From positions 1 through 64,000 of the forward strand of contig NZ_FPEG01000002.1 of assembly GCF_900117395.1 (NCBI RefSeq): a DNA stretch of 64,000 bases, in the 5' to 3' direction. The notes under the pieces were generated by a model that was given only the letters and a program-made list of their open reading frames with translations, had not been told where the DNA came from and ran no database searches. A program made the translations under genes and the position numbers. Positions 12,865-24,726 of the stretch are shown piece after piece. The number at the start of each line of letters is the position of its first letter. The first letter of the stretch is position 1. This DNA comes from Agrococcus sp. Marseille-P2731 (lineage in GTDB: Bacteria > Actinomycetota > Actinomycetes > Actinomycetales > Microbacteriaceae).

Positions 12865-14570
12865 CCCGGCTCGACGAGCTCACGATCCGCTCGCTCGGCG
12901 TGATCGACGAGGCGCGGGTCCCCTTCGGTGCGGGCTTCACGGCGATCACGGGCGAGACCGGCGCCGGCAAGACGATGGTCGTCCAGGCCCTGGCGCTGCT
13001 GCGCGGCGAGCGCGCCGACGCGGGCGCGATCCGCGCCGGTGAGGACCGCGCTGCCGTGCAGGGGGTGTGGCTCGTCGACGACGCGGATGCGGTCGGGCTC
13101 GTCGAGGACGCCGGCGGCAGCGTCGACGACGGCGAGCTGATCCTCGGGCGAGGCCTCTCGCGCGGGCCGGACGGCGCCGCGCGATCGCGTGCGCAGGCTG
13201 GCGGCGCCGCGGTGCCGGCGGGGCTGCTGCGCGAGCTCGCCGACCGGCTGGTCGCCGTGCACGGCCAGGCCGACCAGCAGCGGCTGCGCTCCGCCGATGC
13301 GCAGGCCGCCGCGCTCGACCGGGCCGCGGGCGCAGCGCTCGGCGAGCTGCTCGGGCAGTACCGCCGGGAGTTCTCGGCCTGGAGCGACGCGCGCGACGCC
13401 GCCGCGACGATCCGCGCGCAGCACGACGCCCGGGCGGCCGAGGCCGAGTCCATCCGCGCGGAGCTCGAGGCGCTCGAAGGGCTCGACCCGCAGCCGGGGG
13501 AGCAGGACGAGCTCTCGGCGATCGCGAACCGGCTCGAGCACTCCGAGTCGCTGCGCGCCGAGCTGGTCGAGGCGCACGCGGCGCTGTCGAACGATGACGA
13601 CGGGCCGGATGCGGTGGCGCTCGCGGGCACGGCGCGGCGGCTCGTGGAGCGCGCAGCCGTCGACGACGCCTCGCTGACCGAGGCGCTCGAGATGCTCGTG
13701 CAGGCGGATGCGCTGCTGCAGGAGGCGTCGGCGTCGATCGTGAAGGCGCTCGACGACCTCGAGCGCCCCGAGCGCAGCCTCGACGAGGTGCAGCAGCGCC
13801 GCGCCGACCTGTCGGCGCTGGAGCGCCGGCTCGGGCGCGCCCTGGACACCGCGCTCGAGGAGGCCCCGCGCGGGGCCCTGCGCCTGGTGGAGCTCGAGGG
13901 CGACGACGACGAGCTCGCCCGCCTCGCCGCCGAGGAGCAGCGGCACCTCCTCGCCGCGACCGCGCTCGCCGATCGGCTCAGCGCGCTGCGGCAGGAGGCG
14001 GCGCGCGGGCTCGAGGAGGCCGTCGGTGCCGAGCTGCGTGCGCTCGCGATGCCCAACGCGCGCCTCGTCGTCGAGGTCTCGCAGGGCGAGGCGCTCGGCC
14101 CCGCCGGGCGCGACCGCGTGACGATGCTGCTCGCACCGCATCCCGGTGCCGAGCCGCGTCCGGTGCAGAAGGGCGCCTCCGGCGGCGAGCTCAGTCGCGT
14201 GATGCTCGCCATCGAGGTCGCGCTCGCCGCCGGCCCGCTCGCCGACGGGAGCGTGCCGACCATGGTCTTCGACGAGGTCGACGCCGGCGTCGGCGGCGCC
14301 GCCGCCATCGAGATCGGTCGGCGGCTCGCCCGGCTCGCCGAGCACTGCCAGGTGATCGTCGTCACCCACCTCGCGCAGGTCGCCGCGTTCGCCGAGCAGC
14401 ACGTGCGGGTCGAGAAGGGCACCGACGGCCGCATCACCGCATCGCAGGTCACCAGGGTCGGCGGCGACGACCGCCTGGCCGAGCTAGCGCGCATGCTCTC
14501 GGGCACCGCATCCGAGACCGCACTCGCCCACGCGCGCGAGTTGCTCGAAGATGCGCGGCCGGTGGGATAG
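12861..14570 (+). CDS. recN: DNA repair protein RecN
   Basis: A 569-residue SMC-like ATPase for double-strand-break repair. The Walker A GETGAGKT is near residue 32, a long coiled coil occupies the middle, the ABC signature is [15 protein letters not shown], and the Walker B is [12 protein letters not shown]. The C-terminal H-loop [10 protein letters not shown] is intact. GTG 12861 overlaps the nadK stop by four bases. The order tlyA-nadK-recN is classic for Actinobacteria. Confidence 0.96.
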   Translation: MTRLDELTIRSLGVIDEARVPFGAGFTAITGETGAGKTMVVQALALLRGERADAGAIRAGEDRAAVQGVWLVDDADAVGLVEDAGGSVDDGELILGRGLSRGPDGAARSRAQAGGAAVPAGLLRELADRLVAVHGQADQQRLRSADAQAAALDRAAGAALGELLGQYRREFSAWSDARDAAATIRAQHDARAAEAESIRAELEALEGLDPQPGEQDELSAIANRLEHSESLRAELVEAHAALSNDDDGPDAVALAGTARRLVERAAVDDASLTEALEMLVQADALLQEASASIVKALDDLERPERSLDEVQQRRADLSALERRLGRALDTALEEAPRGALRLVELEGDDDELARLAAEEQRHLLAATALADRLSALRQEAARGLEEAVGAELRALAMPNARLVVEVSQGEALGPAGRDRVTMLLAPHPGAEPRPVQKGASGGELSRVMLAIEVALAAGPLADGSVPTMVFDEVDAGVGGAAAIEIGRRLARLAEHCQVIVVTHLAQVAAFAEQHVRVEKGTDGRITASQVTRVGGDDRLAELARMLSGTASETALAHARELLEDARPVG

Positions 14571-14573
14571 GCT
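14568..14573 (+). promoter_or_regulatory. -10 element upstream of pyrG
   Basis: TAGGCT overlaps the recN stop codon and ends eight bases before the pyrG GTG, giving pyrG its own near-leaderless promoter. Confidence 0.45.
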
Positions 14574-14581
14574 CGAAGCCC

Positions 14582-16342
<1,761 letters not shown>

Positions 16343-16349
16343 CGCCGCG

Positions 16350-16964
16350 ATGATCGAGGACACCCTCGGCGCGCAGCCGGTGGTCGCGCGCGAGAGGCTG
16401 CTCGAGGGGCGCATCTTCGACGTCGAGGCGCAGGAGTTCGAGCTCGGCGGCAGCCGCATCCGCCGCGAGGTCGTCGTCCACCCGGGCGCCGTCGCGGTGG
16501 TGGCCCTCAACGACGCCGACGAGGTGTGCCTCGTGCACCAGTACCGCCATCCGGCCGGCGGCACGCTCTGGGAGCTGCCGGCCGGGCTGCTGGACGTCGA
16601 CGGCGAGGACCCGCTCGTCGGCGCGCAGCGCGAGCTCGCCGAGGAGACCGACCTCGAAGCAGGCACGTGGCACGCGCTCGTCGACGTCTCGACGACCGGC
16701 GGCAGCTCGACCGAGATCATCCGCGTCTACCTCGCGACCGACGTGCGCGAGACGGCCGAGGCCTTCGCGCGCGAGCACGAGGAGGCCGAGATGGAGCGCC
16801 GCTGGGTGCCGCTCGACGAGATCCTCGAGGCGGCGGCCGCGATGCGGCTGCACAACGCCACCCTGCTCGCCGCCATGCTCGCGCTCACGCAGCTGCGCGC
16901 CCGCGGCCTCGCGCCGCAGCCCGCCGACGTGCCTTTCGACTGGCACGCATCCGCTCGCCCGTGA
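16350..16964 (+). CDS. Nudix hydrolase, ADP-ribose pyrophosphatase type
   Basis: A 204-residue Nudix protein. The Nudix box runs from GLLDVDGED to RELAEETDL (about residues 79-101), with the REL.EE catalytic core intact and Asp replacing the usual Gly near its end. The surrounding VHPGAVAVVAL and YRHPAGGTLWELPAG segments match ADP-ribose pyrophosphatases. It starts seven bases after pyrG, so it is co-transcribed. It likely removes ADP-ribose in the cytoplasm. Confidence 0.9.
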   Translation: MIEDTLGAQPVVARERLLEGRIFDVEAQEFELGGSRIRREVVVHPGAVAVVALNDADEVCLVHQYRHPAGGTLWELPAGLLDVDGEDPLVGAQRELAEETDLEAGTWHALVDVSTTGGSSTEIIRVYLATDVRETAEAFAREHEEAEMERRWVPLDEILEAAAAMRLHNATLLAAMLALTQLRARGLAPQPADVPFDWHASARP

Positions 16965-16982
16965 CGCGGCCGTGACGCCGCA

Positions 16983-17879
16983 GTGAGCCCGCAGCAGGCC
17001 GTCGAGCGGCTGCTGCGGCAGCTCGCCATCGAGCGCGGGCTCTCGAAGCACACGGTCGCCGCGTACCGCCGCGACCTGACCGGCTACCTCGCGGTGCTCG
17101 AGCAGCGGCACGTGTCGGATGCCTCGGCCATCACCGCCGAGGACGTCGCGGCGTTCCGCGCGGCGCTCGCCGATCGCGGGCTCGCGGCCTCGTCGGTCGC
17201 CCGGCACCTCTCGGCCGTGAAGGCGCTGCACCGGTGGCTCGTCGACGAGCGCGTGGCGGTCGAGGATGTCGCGAAGGACCAGCGGCCGCCGAAGCTGCCG
17301 CAGCGGCTGCCGAAGGCGATCTCGGTCTCGCAGATGCAACGGCTGCTCGAGGCGGCGGGCGGCGACGGCTCCGACCCCGCTGGCCTGCGCGATCGCGCGC
17401 TGCTCGAGCTGCTCTACGCCACCGGTGCCCGCATCTCCGAGCTCATCGCGCTCGACGTCGACGACCTCGCCGACGACCTCGTGCGCGTGACCGGCAAGGG
17501 CGCGAAGCAGCGCCTGGTGCCGGTCGGCTCGTACGCGCGGGCGGCGGCGGATGCCTGGCTCGTGCGGGGAAGAGCGGCGTTCGCCGCGAAGGGCCGCGGC
17601 ACACCGGCGCTGCTGCTCGGCGCCAGGGGCGGGCGCCTCAGCCGCCAGGCGGCGTGGGAGATCATCCAGCGGGTGGCGGAGGAGGCCCAGGTCGCGCACG
17701 TCTCGCCGCACACCTTCCGGCACTCGTTCGCGACGCACCTGCTGGAGGGCGGCGCCGATGTGCGCGTGGTGCAGGAGCTGCTCGGGCACGCCTCGGTCGC
17801 GACCACCCAGATCTACACGCACGTCACCGCCGACACCCTGCGCGACATGTACACGACGGCCCACCCGCGGGCGCGCTGA
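16983..17879 (+). CDS. xerD: Tyrosine recombinase XerD
   Basis: A 298-residue site-specific recombinase that resolves chromosome dimers at dif. The SAM-like N-terminal domain ([21 protein letters not shown]) is followed by the catalytic domain with Arg in TGARISEL, Lys in [37 protein letters not shown] with the nucleophilic Tyr. All catalytic residues are present. The location after nudix and (in relatives) before parA-scpAB supports XerD rather than a phage integrase. Start is GTG 16983. Confidence 0.93.
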   Translation: MSPQQAVERLLRQLAIERGLSKHTVAAYRRDLTGYLAVLEQRHVSDASAITAEDVAAFRAALADRGLAASSVARHLSAVKALHRWLVDERVAVEDVAKDQRPPKLPQRLPKAISVSQMQRLLEAAGGDGSDPAGLRDRALLELLYATGARISELIALDVDDLADDLVRVTGKGAKQRLVPVGSYARAAADAWLVRGRAAFAAKGRGTPALLLGARGGRLSRQAAWEIIQRVAEEAQVAHVSPHTFRHSFATHLLEGGADVRVVQELLGHASVATTQIYTHVTADTLRDMYTTAHPRAR

Positions 17880-17886
17880 CCGCGGC

Positions 17887-17892
17887 TAGCGT
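17887..17892 (+). promoter_or_regulatory. -10 element, leaderless VOC gene
   Basis: TAGCGT ends seven bases before ATG 17900. Confidence 0.5.
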
Positions 17893-17899
17893 TGGCGGC

Positions 17900-18283
17900 A
17901 TGATCACCTTCGACGCCATCGGCACCGTCGCCCGGCACCTGCCGACGACCCTCGCCTTCTACCGCGCCCTCGGGCTCGACATCCCCGCGGAGGCTGACGC
18001 CGCGCCGCACGCCGAGGTCGAGCTCGGCGGCGGCATGCGGCTGATGTGGGACACCGAGGACACGATCCGCTCGTTCGACCCCGACTACGAGCGGGAGGAC
18101 GGCCAGAGCCACGTGCTGGCCGCGCGCTGCGAGAGCCCGGCAGAGGTCGACGCGACGGTCGCTCGCCTCGTCGAGCTCGGGCACCGCGTGGTGCGCGAGC
18201 CCTGGGATGCCCCGTGGGGTCAGCGCTACGCGACCGTCGAGGACCCGGACGGGTACGGCGTCGACCTGTACGCAGCGCTCTGA
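17900..18283 (+). CDS. VOC-family (glyoxalase/bleomycin-resistance fold) protein
   Basis: A 127-residue single-module vicinal-oxygen-chelate protein. It begins ITFDAIGTVARHLPTTLAFYRALGLDI and ends VEDPDGYGVDLYAAL, the usual beta-alpha-beta-beta-beta pattern with a metal-ligand-like Glu/Asp near the ends. Substrate unknown; small members act in detoxification or resistance. It is a monocistronic, probably leaderless gene and starts the block that interrupts the xerD-parA order. Confidence 0.8.
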   Translation: MITFDAIGTVARHLPTTLAFYRALGLDIPAEADAAPHAEVELGGGMRLMWDTEDTIRSFDPDYEREDGQSHVLAARCESPAEVDATVARLVELGHRVVREPWDAPWGQRYATVEDPDGYGVDLYAAL

Positions 18284-18323
18284 GGCAGGGCGCCCGCACC
18301 GGGCGGCGCGCGGCGGCGCTCGC

Positions 18324-18329
18324 TAGGGT
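18324..18329 (+). promoter_or_regulatory. -10 element, leaderless acdS
   Basis: TAGGGT ends six bases before ATG 18336. Confidence 0.5.
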
Positions 18330-18335
18330 CTGGTC

Positions 18336-19361
18336 ATGGGCATCGCTGACTTCGACCGCTATCCGCTGACCTTCGGGCCGAGCCCCGTGCATCCGCTCGA
18401 CAACCTGACGAAGCTCCTCGGCGGCGCGTCGATCTGGGCGAAGCGGGAGGACGTCAGCTCCGGGCTCGCCTTCGGCGGCAACAAGACGCGCAAGCTCGAG
18501 TACATCGTGCCCGACGTGCTGGCCTCCGGCGCCGACACGCTCGTGTCGATCGGTGGCTACCAGTCGAACCACACGCGCCAGGTCGCGGCGGTCGCGGCGA
18601 AGCTCGGGCTCGCGTGCCGCCTCGTGCAGGAGCGCTGGGTCGACTGGGACGACCCGGTGAACGACAAGGTCGGCAACCTGCTGCTGTCGCGCATCATGGG
18701 CGCCGACAGCCGGCTCGACGACTCCGGGTTCGACATCGGCATCCGCTCCTCCTGGGAGGAGGCGCTCGCCGAGGTCGAGGCCGCCGGCGGCACGCCCTAC
18801 GGGATCCCCGCCGGTGCGAGCGAGCACCCGCTCGGCGGGCTCGGCTTCGCCAACTGGGCGTACGAGGTGGCCGAGCAGGAGCGCGAGCTCGGCGTCTTCT
18901 TCGACACCATCGTCGTCTGCGCCGTCACCGGCTCGACGCACGCCGGCATGATCGCCGGCTTCGCGGCGCTCGAGGACGCAGGGGGACGGCCGCGGCGCGT
19001 GCTCGGCATCGACGCCTCCGCCACGATCGAGAAGACCCGCGACCAGGTCGCCCGCATCGCCCGCCGCACCGCCGAGCTCATCGGGCTCGAGCGCGAGCTG
19101 CGCGACGACGAGATCACGGTGCTCGAGGGCTGGGCCGGCGACCTCTACGGGATCCCGGTCGAGTCGACGATCGACGCCATCCTGACGAGCGGCCGCACGG
19201 AGGCGATGATCATCGACCCCGTCTACGAGGGCAAGTCGATGGCGGGGCTCATCGACCTCGTGCGCTCCGGCGAGATCGCAGCCGACTCGACCGTGCTCTA
19301 CGCGCACCTGGGCGGCCAGCCCGCGCTTAACGCCTACTCGGGTGCGTTCCCATGGTCCTGA
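18336..19361 (+). CDS. acdS: 1-aminocyclopropane-1-carboxylate deaminase
   Basis: A 341-residue PLP fold-II enzyme that opens the ring of ACC, the plant ethylene precursor, to ammonia and 2-oxobutyrate. The PLP lysine is K50 in [10 protein letters not shown] and SNHTR follows. The residues that separate true ACC deaminases from D-cysteine desulfhydrases are present: Y297-E298 in DPVYEGKS and L325 in YAHLGG (equivalent to E295 and L322 of characterised enzymes). This points to a plant- or soil-associated lifestyle. It stands alone with its own promoter. Confidence 0.88.
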   Translation: MGIADFDRYPLTFGPSPVHPLDNLTKLLGGASIWAKREDVSSGLAFGGNKTRKLEYIVPDVLASGADTLVSIGGYQSNHTRQVAAVAAKLGLACRLVQERWVDWDDPVNDKVGNLLLSRIMGADSRLDDSGFDIGIRSSWEEALAEVEAAGGTPYGIPAGASEHPLGGLGFANWAYEVAEQERELGVFFDTIVVCAVTGSTHAGMIAGFAALEDAGGRPRRVLGIDASATIEKTRDQVARIARRTAELIGLERELRDDEITVLEGWAGDLYGIPVESTIDAILTSGRTEAMIIDPVYEGKSMAGLIDLVRSGEIAADSTVLYAHLGGQPALNAYSGAFPWS

Positions 19362-19460
19362 GGGCGCTGCGCTGACGATCGCGCAAACCGCGGGCGGCGC
19401 GATTGCCGTCCCGGGTCGGGGTGCGAGCCGCGGCATGCCGCCTCGTGCGATGCTGGCGGC

Positions 19461-20075
19461 ATGCGACGCACGCCCCACTACATCGTGACCGACCCGGATG
19501 CCGTCAAGGACCTGATCCGCAGCAACGCCTGGGCGACGATCGTCGCCAGCACCGCGAAGGGCCTCGTCGCCTCGCACTACCCGGTCGTGCTCGAGGAGGA
19601 CGCTCAGGGCATCAGCATCGTCAGCCACGTCGGCCGCCCCGATGACCGAGACCTGGAGCTCGGCCAGGCGGAGGTGCTCGTCATCATCCAGGGCCCGCAC
19701 GGCTACGTCTCGCCCGGCTGGTACGCCGAGGGCCCGGCGGTGCCGACCTGGAACCACGTCACCGCGCACCTCTACGGCACGCCAGAGATCCTCAGCGACG
19801 AGGAGAACTGGCAGGTGCTGACGAACCTCGTGCACCACTTCGAGGATCACGCGCCGCATCCGAACCTGCTCGAGCACAACGAGGAGTACGGCCGCCGGAT
19901 CGTCGGCGGCACCGTGGGCTTCCGGATGCGCGTCGACCGCTTCGAGATGCGGGCGAAGCTCAGCCAGGACAAGTCCGAGGCGACCGTCGACGGCGTGATC
20001 GACGAGCTCGCGGGCGGCACCTCGTGGCCGCAGCCGGCGCTCGCCGACGAGATGCGCCGGGAGCACGGCCGGTGA
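19461..20075 (+). CDS. PaiB-like FMN-binding protein
   Basis: A 204-residue flavin-reductase-fold protein. The PTWNHVTAHLYG and VGGTVGFRMRVDRFEMRAKLSQDK segments are typical of the PaiB (negative regulator of sporulation) family, which has a split-barrel FMN-binding fold. Biochemical role is unclear; it may be an FMN-dependent oxidoreductase or a redox regulator. Its stop overlaps the following amidohydrolase (GTGA), so the two are co-translated. Confidence 0.82.
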   Translation: MRRTPHYIVTDPDAVKDLIRSNAWATIVASTAKGLVASHYPVVLEEDAQGISIVSHVGRPDDRDLELGQAEVLVIIQGPHGYVSPGWYAEGPAVPTWNHVTAHLYGTPEILSDEENWQVLTNLVHHFEDHAPHPNLLEHNEEYGRRIVGGTVGFRMRVDRFEMRAKLSQDKSEATVDGVIDELAGGTSWPQPALADEMRREHGR

Positions 20076-21562
20076 GCGGGTCGCTGCTGCTGCGCGACGC
20101 CAGCGTCGATGGAGCGCGCGTCGACGTGCTCGTGCGCGACGGCGTCATCGCCGAGATCGGCGCCGCTGGCGAGATCAGCACCGGCGCGGCCGGCATCGAG
20201 CAGCTGCTGCTCGACGGTCGCGTGCTGCTGCCCGGGCTGTGGGACAACCACGTGCACATGAGCCAGTGGGCGCTGCACGCGAAGCGCCCGAGCACGTTCC
20301 ACGCGGCGTCAGCGCGCGAGGCCGCAGGCATGATGGCGGCGGCGCTCGCGGGCGCCGGAGCGCTGCCGCTCGACGAGCACGGTCGCGTGCTGCCGCTCGT
20401 CGGCACCGGCTTCCGCGACGGGCTCTGGCCCGATGTGCCCTCGCGCGCGCTGCTCGACGAGGCCGTGCCGAGCGCGCCGGTCGTCCTGGTGAGCGCCGAC
20501 CTGCACGCGGTGTGGCTCAACTCGCTCGCGCTCGAGCGCTTCGGCCTCAGCGACCACGCGACCGGCGTGCTGCGCGAGGAGCCTGCGTTCGAGATCGAGG
20601 GGCAGATCAACGACCTGCCGCCCGAGGTGCTCGACGCCTGGGTCGCTGACGCCGGTCGCGATGCCGCCGCCAGGGGCGTGGTGGGGCTCGTCGACCTCGA
20701 GATGTCGTGGAACGCAGACACGTGGATGCGCAGGCGCAGCCGCGGCTGGCGCTCGCAGCGGGTGGAGCTCGGCATCTACCCCCAGCACCTGGAGCGCGCG
20801 ATCGAGCTCGGGATGCGCACCGGCGACGCGCTCGACGCGCTCCTGACGGTCGGCCGCCTCAAGATCATCACCGACGGCTCGCTCGGCACGCGCACCGCCT
20901 ACTGCTTCGACCCGTATCCCGGCATGCAGGGCGCAGAGGCGCACGGGCTGCTCGCGGTGCCGCCCGCGGAGCTCGAGGCGCTCGTGCTGCGAGGGCTCGA
21001 CGCCGGCATCGCACCGACCGTGCACGCGATCGGCGACCACGCCAACGCGCACGTGCTCGACGTCTTCGAGCGGCTCGGCGTCCGGGGGAGCGCCGGCCGC
21101 ATCGAGCACGCGCAGCTGCTGCGCGCCGCCGACGTCGCCAGGCTCGGCGCGCTCGGCATCGACGCGAGCGTGCAGCCCGAGCACGCGCTCGACGACCGCG
21201 ACCTCGCCGACCTCCACTGGCACGGGCGCACCGACGGCGCCTTCCGCGTGCGATCGCTGCTGGAGGCCGGGGCCACGCTCGCGCTGGGCTCCGACGCGCC
21301 CGTCGCGCCCCTCGACCCGTGGGTCACCGTGGCCGCCGCGGTCGAGCGCGCGAAGGACGGCCGTGAGCCGTGGCACCCTGACGAGGCGATCGGCGTCGGC
21401 GATGCGCTGCGCGCATCCGTGCGCTCGCGCATCGCCGTCGACGAGCCTGCCGATCTCGTCGCGCTCGACGCCGATCTGTCCGGTGCCGACGGAGCGGCGC
21501 TGCGCGCGATGCCCGTCGCGCTCACGCTGCTCGCCGGCGACGCCACCCACTCGACGCTCTGA
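20072..21562 (+). CDS. Amidohydrolase family protein (YtcJ-like)
   Basis: A 496-residue metal-dependent amidohydrolase. The metal-binding HxH is in LPGLWDNHVHMSQWA, the later ligands appear in KIITDGSLGTRT, TVHAIGDHANAHVLD, RIEHAQLL and ALGSDAPVAPLDPW. These match the amidohydrolase-3 (YtcJ/exoenzyme regulatory AepA) group. GTG 20072 overlaps the PaiB-like gene. Substrate unknown. No signal peptide, so cytoplasmic. Confidence 0.85.
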   Translation: MSGSLLLRDASVDGARVDVLVRDGVIAEIGAAGEISTGAAGIEQLLLDGRVLLPGLWDNHVHMSQWALHAKRPSTFHAASAREAAGMMAAALAGAGALPLDEHGRVLPLVGTGFRDGLWPDVPSRALLDEAVPSAPVVLVSADLHAVWLNSLALERFGLSDHATGVLREEPAFEIEGQINDLPPEVLDAWVADAGRDAAARGVVGLVDLEMSWNADTWMRRRSRGWRSQRVELGIYPQHLERAIELGMRTGDALDALLTVGRLKIITDGSLGTRTAYCFDPYPGMQGAEAHGLLAVPPAELEALVLRGLDAGIAPTVHAIGDHANAHVLDVFERLGVRGSAGRIEHAQLLRAADVARLGALGIDASVQPEHALDDRDLADLHWHGRTDGAFRVRSLLEAGATLALGSDAPVAPLDPWVTVAAAVERAKDGREPWHPDEAIGVGDALRASVRSRIAVDEPADLVALDADLSGADGAALRAMPVALTLLAGDATHSTL

Positions 21563-21601
21563 CGGGCGCCTGCGGGTCCACCGCGTAACGATTGTGTTAC
21601 T

Positions 21602-21616
21602 AACTTTCAAAAAGTT
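21602..21616 (+). promoter_or_regulatory. Inverted repeat upstream of peptide-transport operon
   Basis: AACTTT-CAA-AAAGTT is a perfect 6-bp inverted repeat lying just upstream of the -35 element at 21628. It is in an unusually A/T-rich patch and is a candidate operator, perhaps for the winged-helix regulator encoded inside the operon. Confidence 0.45.
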
Positions 21617-21627
21617 CTGAATGTTCG

Positions 21628-21656
21628 TTGTGTCGGCCACGCTTTCCGCTTAGCCT
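21628..21656 (+). promoter_or_regulatory. Promoter of the peptide-transport operon
   Basis: TTGTGT (21628-21633), a 17-base spacer and TAGCCT (21651-21656) lie upstream of the strong ribosome site TGGAGGAG at 21713, giving a leader of about 60 bases. Confidence 0.55.
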
Positions 21657-21721
21657 CGCTCCAACGACCGGCGCTGGCCGCTCGTCCGCGGCCGTCCCGG
21701 CCCTGGCCTCCTGGAGGAGCA

Positions 21722-23335
21722 ATGAAGCACCACGTCAAGGTGTCGGTGGCAGCGCTCGCGCTGGTCGCGCTGACGGTGTCCGGATGCGCGGCGAGCGACG
21801 ACGGCGGCGGCAGCGAGCCGCAGGAGTCGTCGGCCGAGCCCCAGACGTTCCGCATGGCGGTCGAGGAGCCCGACCACCTGATCCCGGGCAACCACTTCGC
21901 CTCCTACGAGATCACGCAGTCGCTCTTCGCTCCGCTGACGGGCTTCGACGACGCCGGCGAGCTCGAGATGGTCGCCGCGGAGTCGGTCGAGTCCGACGAC
22001 GCGACCACCTGGACCATCACGCTGCGCGAGGGCTGGACCTTCCACGACGGCACGCCCGTCACGGCGCAGGCCTACGTCGACACCTGGAACTACGCCGCCT
22101 ACGGCCCCAACGCCTGGGTCAACGGCGGCCAGCTCAAGAACGTCGTCGGCTACGCCGAGATGAACCCCGCGGAGGGCGAGCCCGAAGCGACCGAGCTCGC
22201 CGGCCTCGAGGTCGTCGACGATCGCACCTTCACCGTCGAGCTCATCGGTGCCGACCGGCAGTTCCCCTTCCAGCTCACCGTCGGACAGACCGCGCTCTAC
22301 CCGCTGCCGGAGTCGGCGTGGGCAGACCTCGAGGCCTTCGACCGCGCACCGATCGGCAACGGGCCGTTCATGATGGAGTCGGAGTGGGAGCCGAACGCCG
22401 AGATCTCGGTGGTGGCATACGAGGACTACGCGGGTGAGGCCCCGACGACCGACGGCATCACCTTCGTGCCCTACCTCGACACGACCGTGGCCTACACGGA
22501 TGCGCTCGCGGGCGCCGTGGACATCGTCGGCATCGGCGCGAACCAGGCGGTGCAGGCCGAGAGCGACTTCGGCGAGCGCTTCCACGCCTTCGACGCCCCG
22601 GGCGTCGACTTCCTCGGCTTCCCGCTCGAGGATCCTCGCTTCGAGGACCCGCGGGTGCGCCAGGCGATCTCGATGGCGATCGACCGCGAGGCGATCAACC
22701 AGGCGATCTTCAACGGCACCCAGGTGCCCGCGACCTCGCTCACCGCGCCGAGCATGCCCGGCGACCCCGCCGGCATCTGCGGCGAGCTCTGCGAGTTCGA
22801 CCCCGAGGCTGCGCGAGCGCTGCTCGAGGAGGCCGGTGGCTTCGAGGGCACCATGGAGCTGCTGTTCATCGGCGGCTGGGCGCAGGACGACCTGTTCCAG
22901 GCCTACGCCAACCAGCTCCGCGAGAACCTGCAGCTCGACGAGGTCGTCGCGACCCCGACCACCGACTTCGCGGCCTTCACCGAGCGCGTGGCGCAGGGCG
23001 ACCTCGACGGGCCGTACCGCGCCCGCTGGGGCGCGCTCTACCCGAGCCAGCAGGACACGCTGCACTCGGTCTACACGGCGGACGGCGACGGCAACTCCGG
23101 CGCCGGTGGCTACAGCAGCGCAGAGGTCGACGCGCTCCTCGCCGAGGCGGATGCGGCCGAGACGCTCGAGGAGTCGCTCGCGGGCTACGAGGCGGCGCAG
23201 GAGCGGATCCTCGCCGACTTCCCGACCGTCCCCACCTTCGCGAACCGCTACCTGTACGTCACGTCGGATCGCATCGCCGAGCTCCCGACGATCTCTGGCG
23301 GCATCCGCTTCGCCGAGGTCGTGCTCGCACAGTGA
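21722..23335 (+). CDS. Peptide/nickel-type ABC transporter substrate-binding lipoprotein
   Basis: A 537-residue extracytoplasmic lipoprotein. The signal peptide ends in the lipobox TVSGC (C22), followed by a Gly/Ser/Glu linker. The rest is the SBP_bac_5 (DppA/OppA) fold: LIPGNHFASYEITQSLFAPLTG, WTFHDGTPVTAQAYVDTW, and VRQAISMAIDREAI. It captures oligopeptides outside the membrane for the permeases downstream. It has a strong ribosome-binding site and is the first gene of the operon; its stop overlaps the peptidase gene. Confidence 0.92.
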   Translation: MKHHVKVSVAALALVALTVSGCAASDDGGGSEPQESSAEPQTFRMAVEEPDHLIPGNHFASYEITQSLFAPLTGFDDAGELEMVAAESVESDDATTWTITLREGWTFHDGTPVTAQAYVDTWNYAAYGPNAWVNGGQLKNVVGYAEMNPAEGEPEATELAGLEVVDDRTFTVELIGADRQFPFQLTVGQTALYPLPESAWADLEAFDRAPIGNGPFMMESEWEPNAEISVVAYEDYAGEAPTTDGITFVPYLDTTVAYTDALAGAVDIVGIGANQAVQAESDFGERFHAFDAPGVDFLGFPLEDPRFEDPRVRQAISMAIDREAINQAIFNGTQVPATSLTAPSMPGDPAGICGELCEFDPEAARALLEEAGGFEGTMELLFIGGWAQDDLFQAYANQLRENLQLDEVVATPTTDFAAFTERVAQGDLDGPYRARWGALYPSQQDTLHSVYTADGDGNSGAGGYSSAEVDALLAEADAAETLEESLAGYEAAQERILADFPTVPTFANRYLYVTSDRIAELPTISGGIRFAEVVLAQ

Positions 23336-24726
23336 CCGCAGCCCCCACGTCGCGCGTGCGCGCCGGCTCGCCGGAGGACATCCTCCGGCGGGCCGCCGCC
23401 GTGCCCGCGCTCGACGGCTTCCCCACCCTCGACGAGCTCACCGAGCGCTTCGCCGCGATCGAGCGCGCGCATCCGGATCTCGTCACCTCCCGCCGGATCG
23501 GCACGAGCCGGCTCCACGAACCGCTGCGCGCCTACACGATCGGCGACGGCCCCCTCTCGCACCTCATCGTCGGCGGCGTGCACCCGAACGAGCCGATCGG
23601 CTCGTGGACGGCGCTGCACCTGCTCGAGCAGCTCATCGCCGACGCGTCGCTCCGCGAGTCGCTGGACGCGACCTGGCACATCGTGCCCTGCATCGATCCC
23701 GACGGCATGCGCCTCAACGAGGGCTGGTTCGCGGACCCCGCCGACCGCGCGACGTACTTCCGCGAGTTCTACCGCCCGGCCGGCGACGAGCAGGTCGAGT
23801 GGACCTTCCCCTTCGACTACAAGCGCGCCTACTTCGACCGCGTGATGCCCGAGACGCTCGCGCTCATGCGCATGATCGACCGCGTGCAGCCCGACCTCTA
23901 CGTGCCGCTCCACAACGCCGAGATGGGCGGCGTCTACTACTACCTGACCCGCCCGGTGCCCGAGCTCTACGACATGCTCTCGCGGGTGCCGACGAGCCTC
24001 GGCATCCCGCTCGACCGCGGTGAGCCGGAGGCGGGGCACCTGACGGAGCTCGCCCCCGCGATCTTCATGTCGGGCAGTCTCGAGGAGGTCTACGACTGGA
24101 CCGAGTCCCTCGGCATCGACCCCTACCCGGAGGGCTCCGGCGGTGATGCCTCGAGCGCCTACGCCCTGCGCTACGGCACGCTCTCGCTCATCGCCGAGCT
24201 GCCGCACTGGATGCATCCGGACGCCGACGACACGAGCGCGGCGGACGAGTCCTACGCCGAGCTGCTGACGCGGGTCGGCACGGAGCTCGCGGCCTCCGGC
24301 ACCCGGCTCGTGCACCTGCTCGAGCTCGCCGGGCCGCACCTGGGCATCCGCACGCCCTTCCTGCGCGCATCCGAGCGCTTCGTGCCGATGCTGGTCTCGA
24401 GCGGCGCGCTCATGGTCTCGCGCGCGGCGCAGCCGGAGGCGCAGCGCACGGCGACCGTCGCGGAGCGCTTCGGCTGCGTCGAGCAGCTGCACATGTTCCG
24501 CCTCCGGTTCGGGGGGATGCTGCTGCGCGCGATGCGCGCAGAGGTCACCACCGGCACCGCGACGGCCGAGCTGCGCCGCGTGGCCGACGAGACGGCGGCG
24601 CTGCTCGCGGGCTGGGCCGCCGAGGCGGAGGACGAGCGCATCCGGAGCATCCCGGTCGCGACGCTCGTCGGCGTGCAGTACGGCGCGGTGCTGTCGGGAG
24701 CCGCCCACCTGGCGGGAGCGCTGTAG
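23332..24726 (+). CDS. M14-family zinc carboxypeptidase
   Basis: A 464-residue M14-like metallopeptidase without a signal peptide. The zinc ligands are in VGGVHPNEPIGSW (HxxE, near residue 83) and the third His is in PLHNAEMGGVYYY. A long helical C-terminal part (AHLAGAL end) follows. Encoded inside a peptide uptake operon (GTGA overlap with the binding protein, permease ATG immediately after), it probably trims imported peptides in the cytoplasm, for example cell-wall-derived or D,L-bonded peptides. Confidence 0.82.
   Translation: MTAAPTSRVRAGSPEDILRRAAAVPALDGFPTLDELTERFAAIERAHPDLVTSRRIGTSRLHEPLRAYTIGDGPLSHLIVGGVHPNEPIGSWTALHLLEQLIADASLRESLDATWHIVPCIDPDGMRLNEGWFADPADRATYFREFYRPAGDEQVEWTFPFDYKRAYFDRVMPETLALMRMIDRVQPDLYVPLHNAEMGGVYYYLTRPVPELYDMLSRVPTSLGIPLDRGEPEAGHLTELAPAIFMSGSLEEVYDWTESLGIDPYPEGSGGDASSAYALRYGTLSLIAELPHWMHPDADDTSAADESYAELLTRVGTELAASGTRLVHLLELAGPHLGIRTPFLRASERFVPMLVSSGALMVSRAAQPEAQRTATVAERFGCVEQLHMFRLRFGGMLLRAMRAEVTTGTATAELRRVADETAALLAGWAAEAEDERIRSIPVATLVGVQYGAVLSGAAHLAGAL

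Noticed and set aside
16983..17879. Phage-type integrase for the island
   Set aside because: Its sequence and neighbours are those of housekeeping XerD, and it lies 28 kb from the island.
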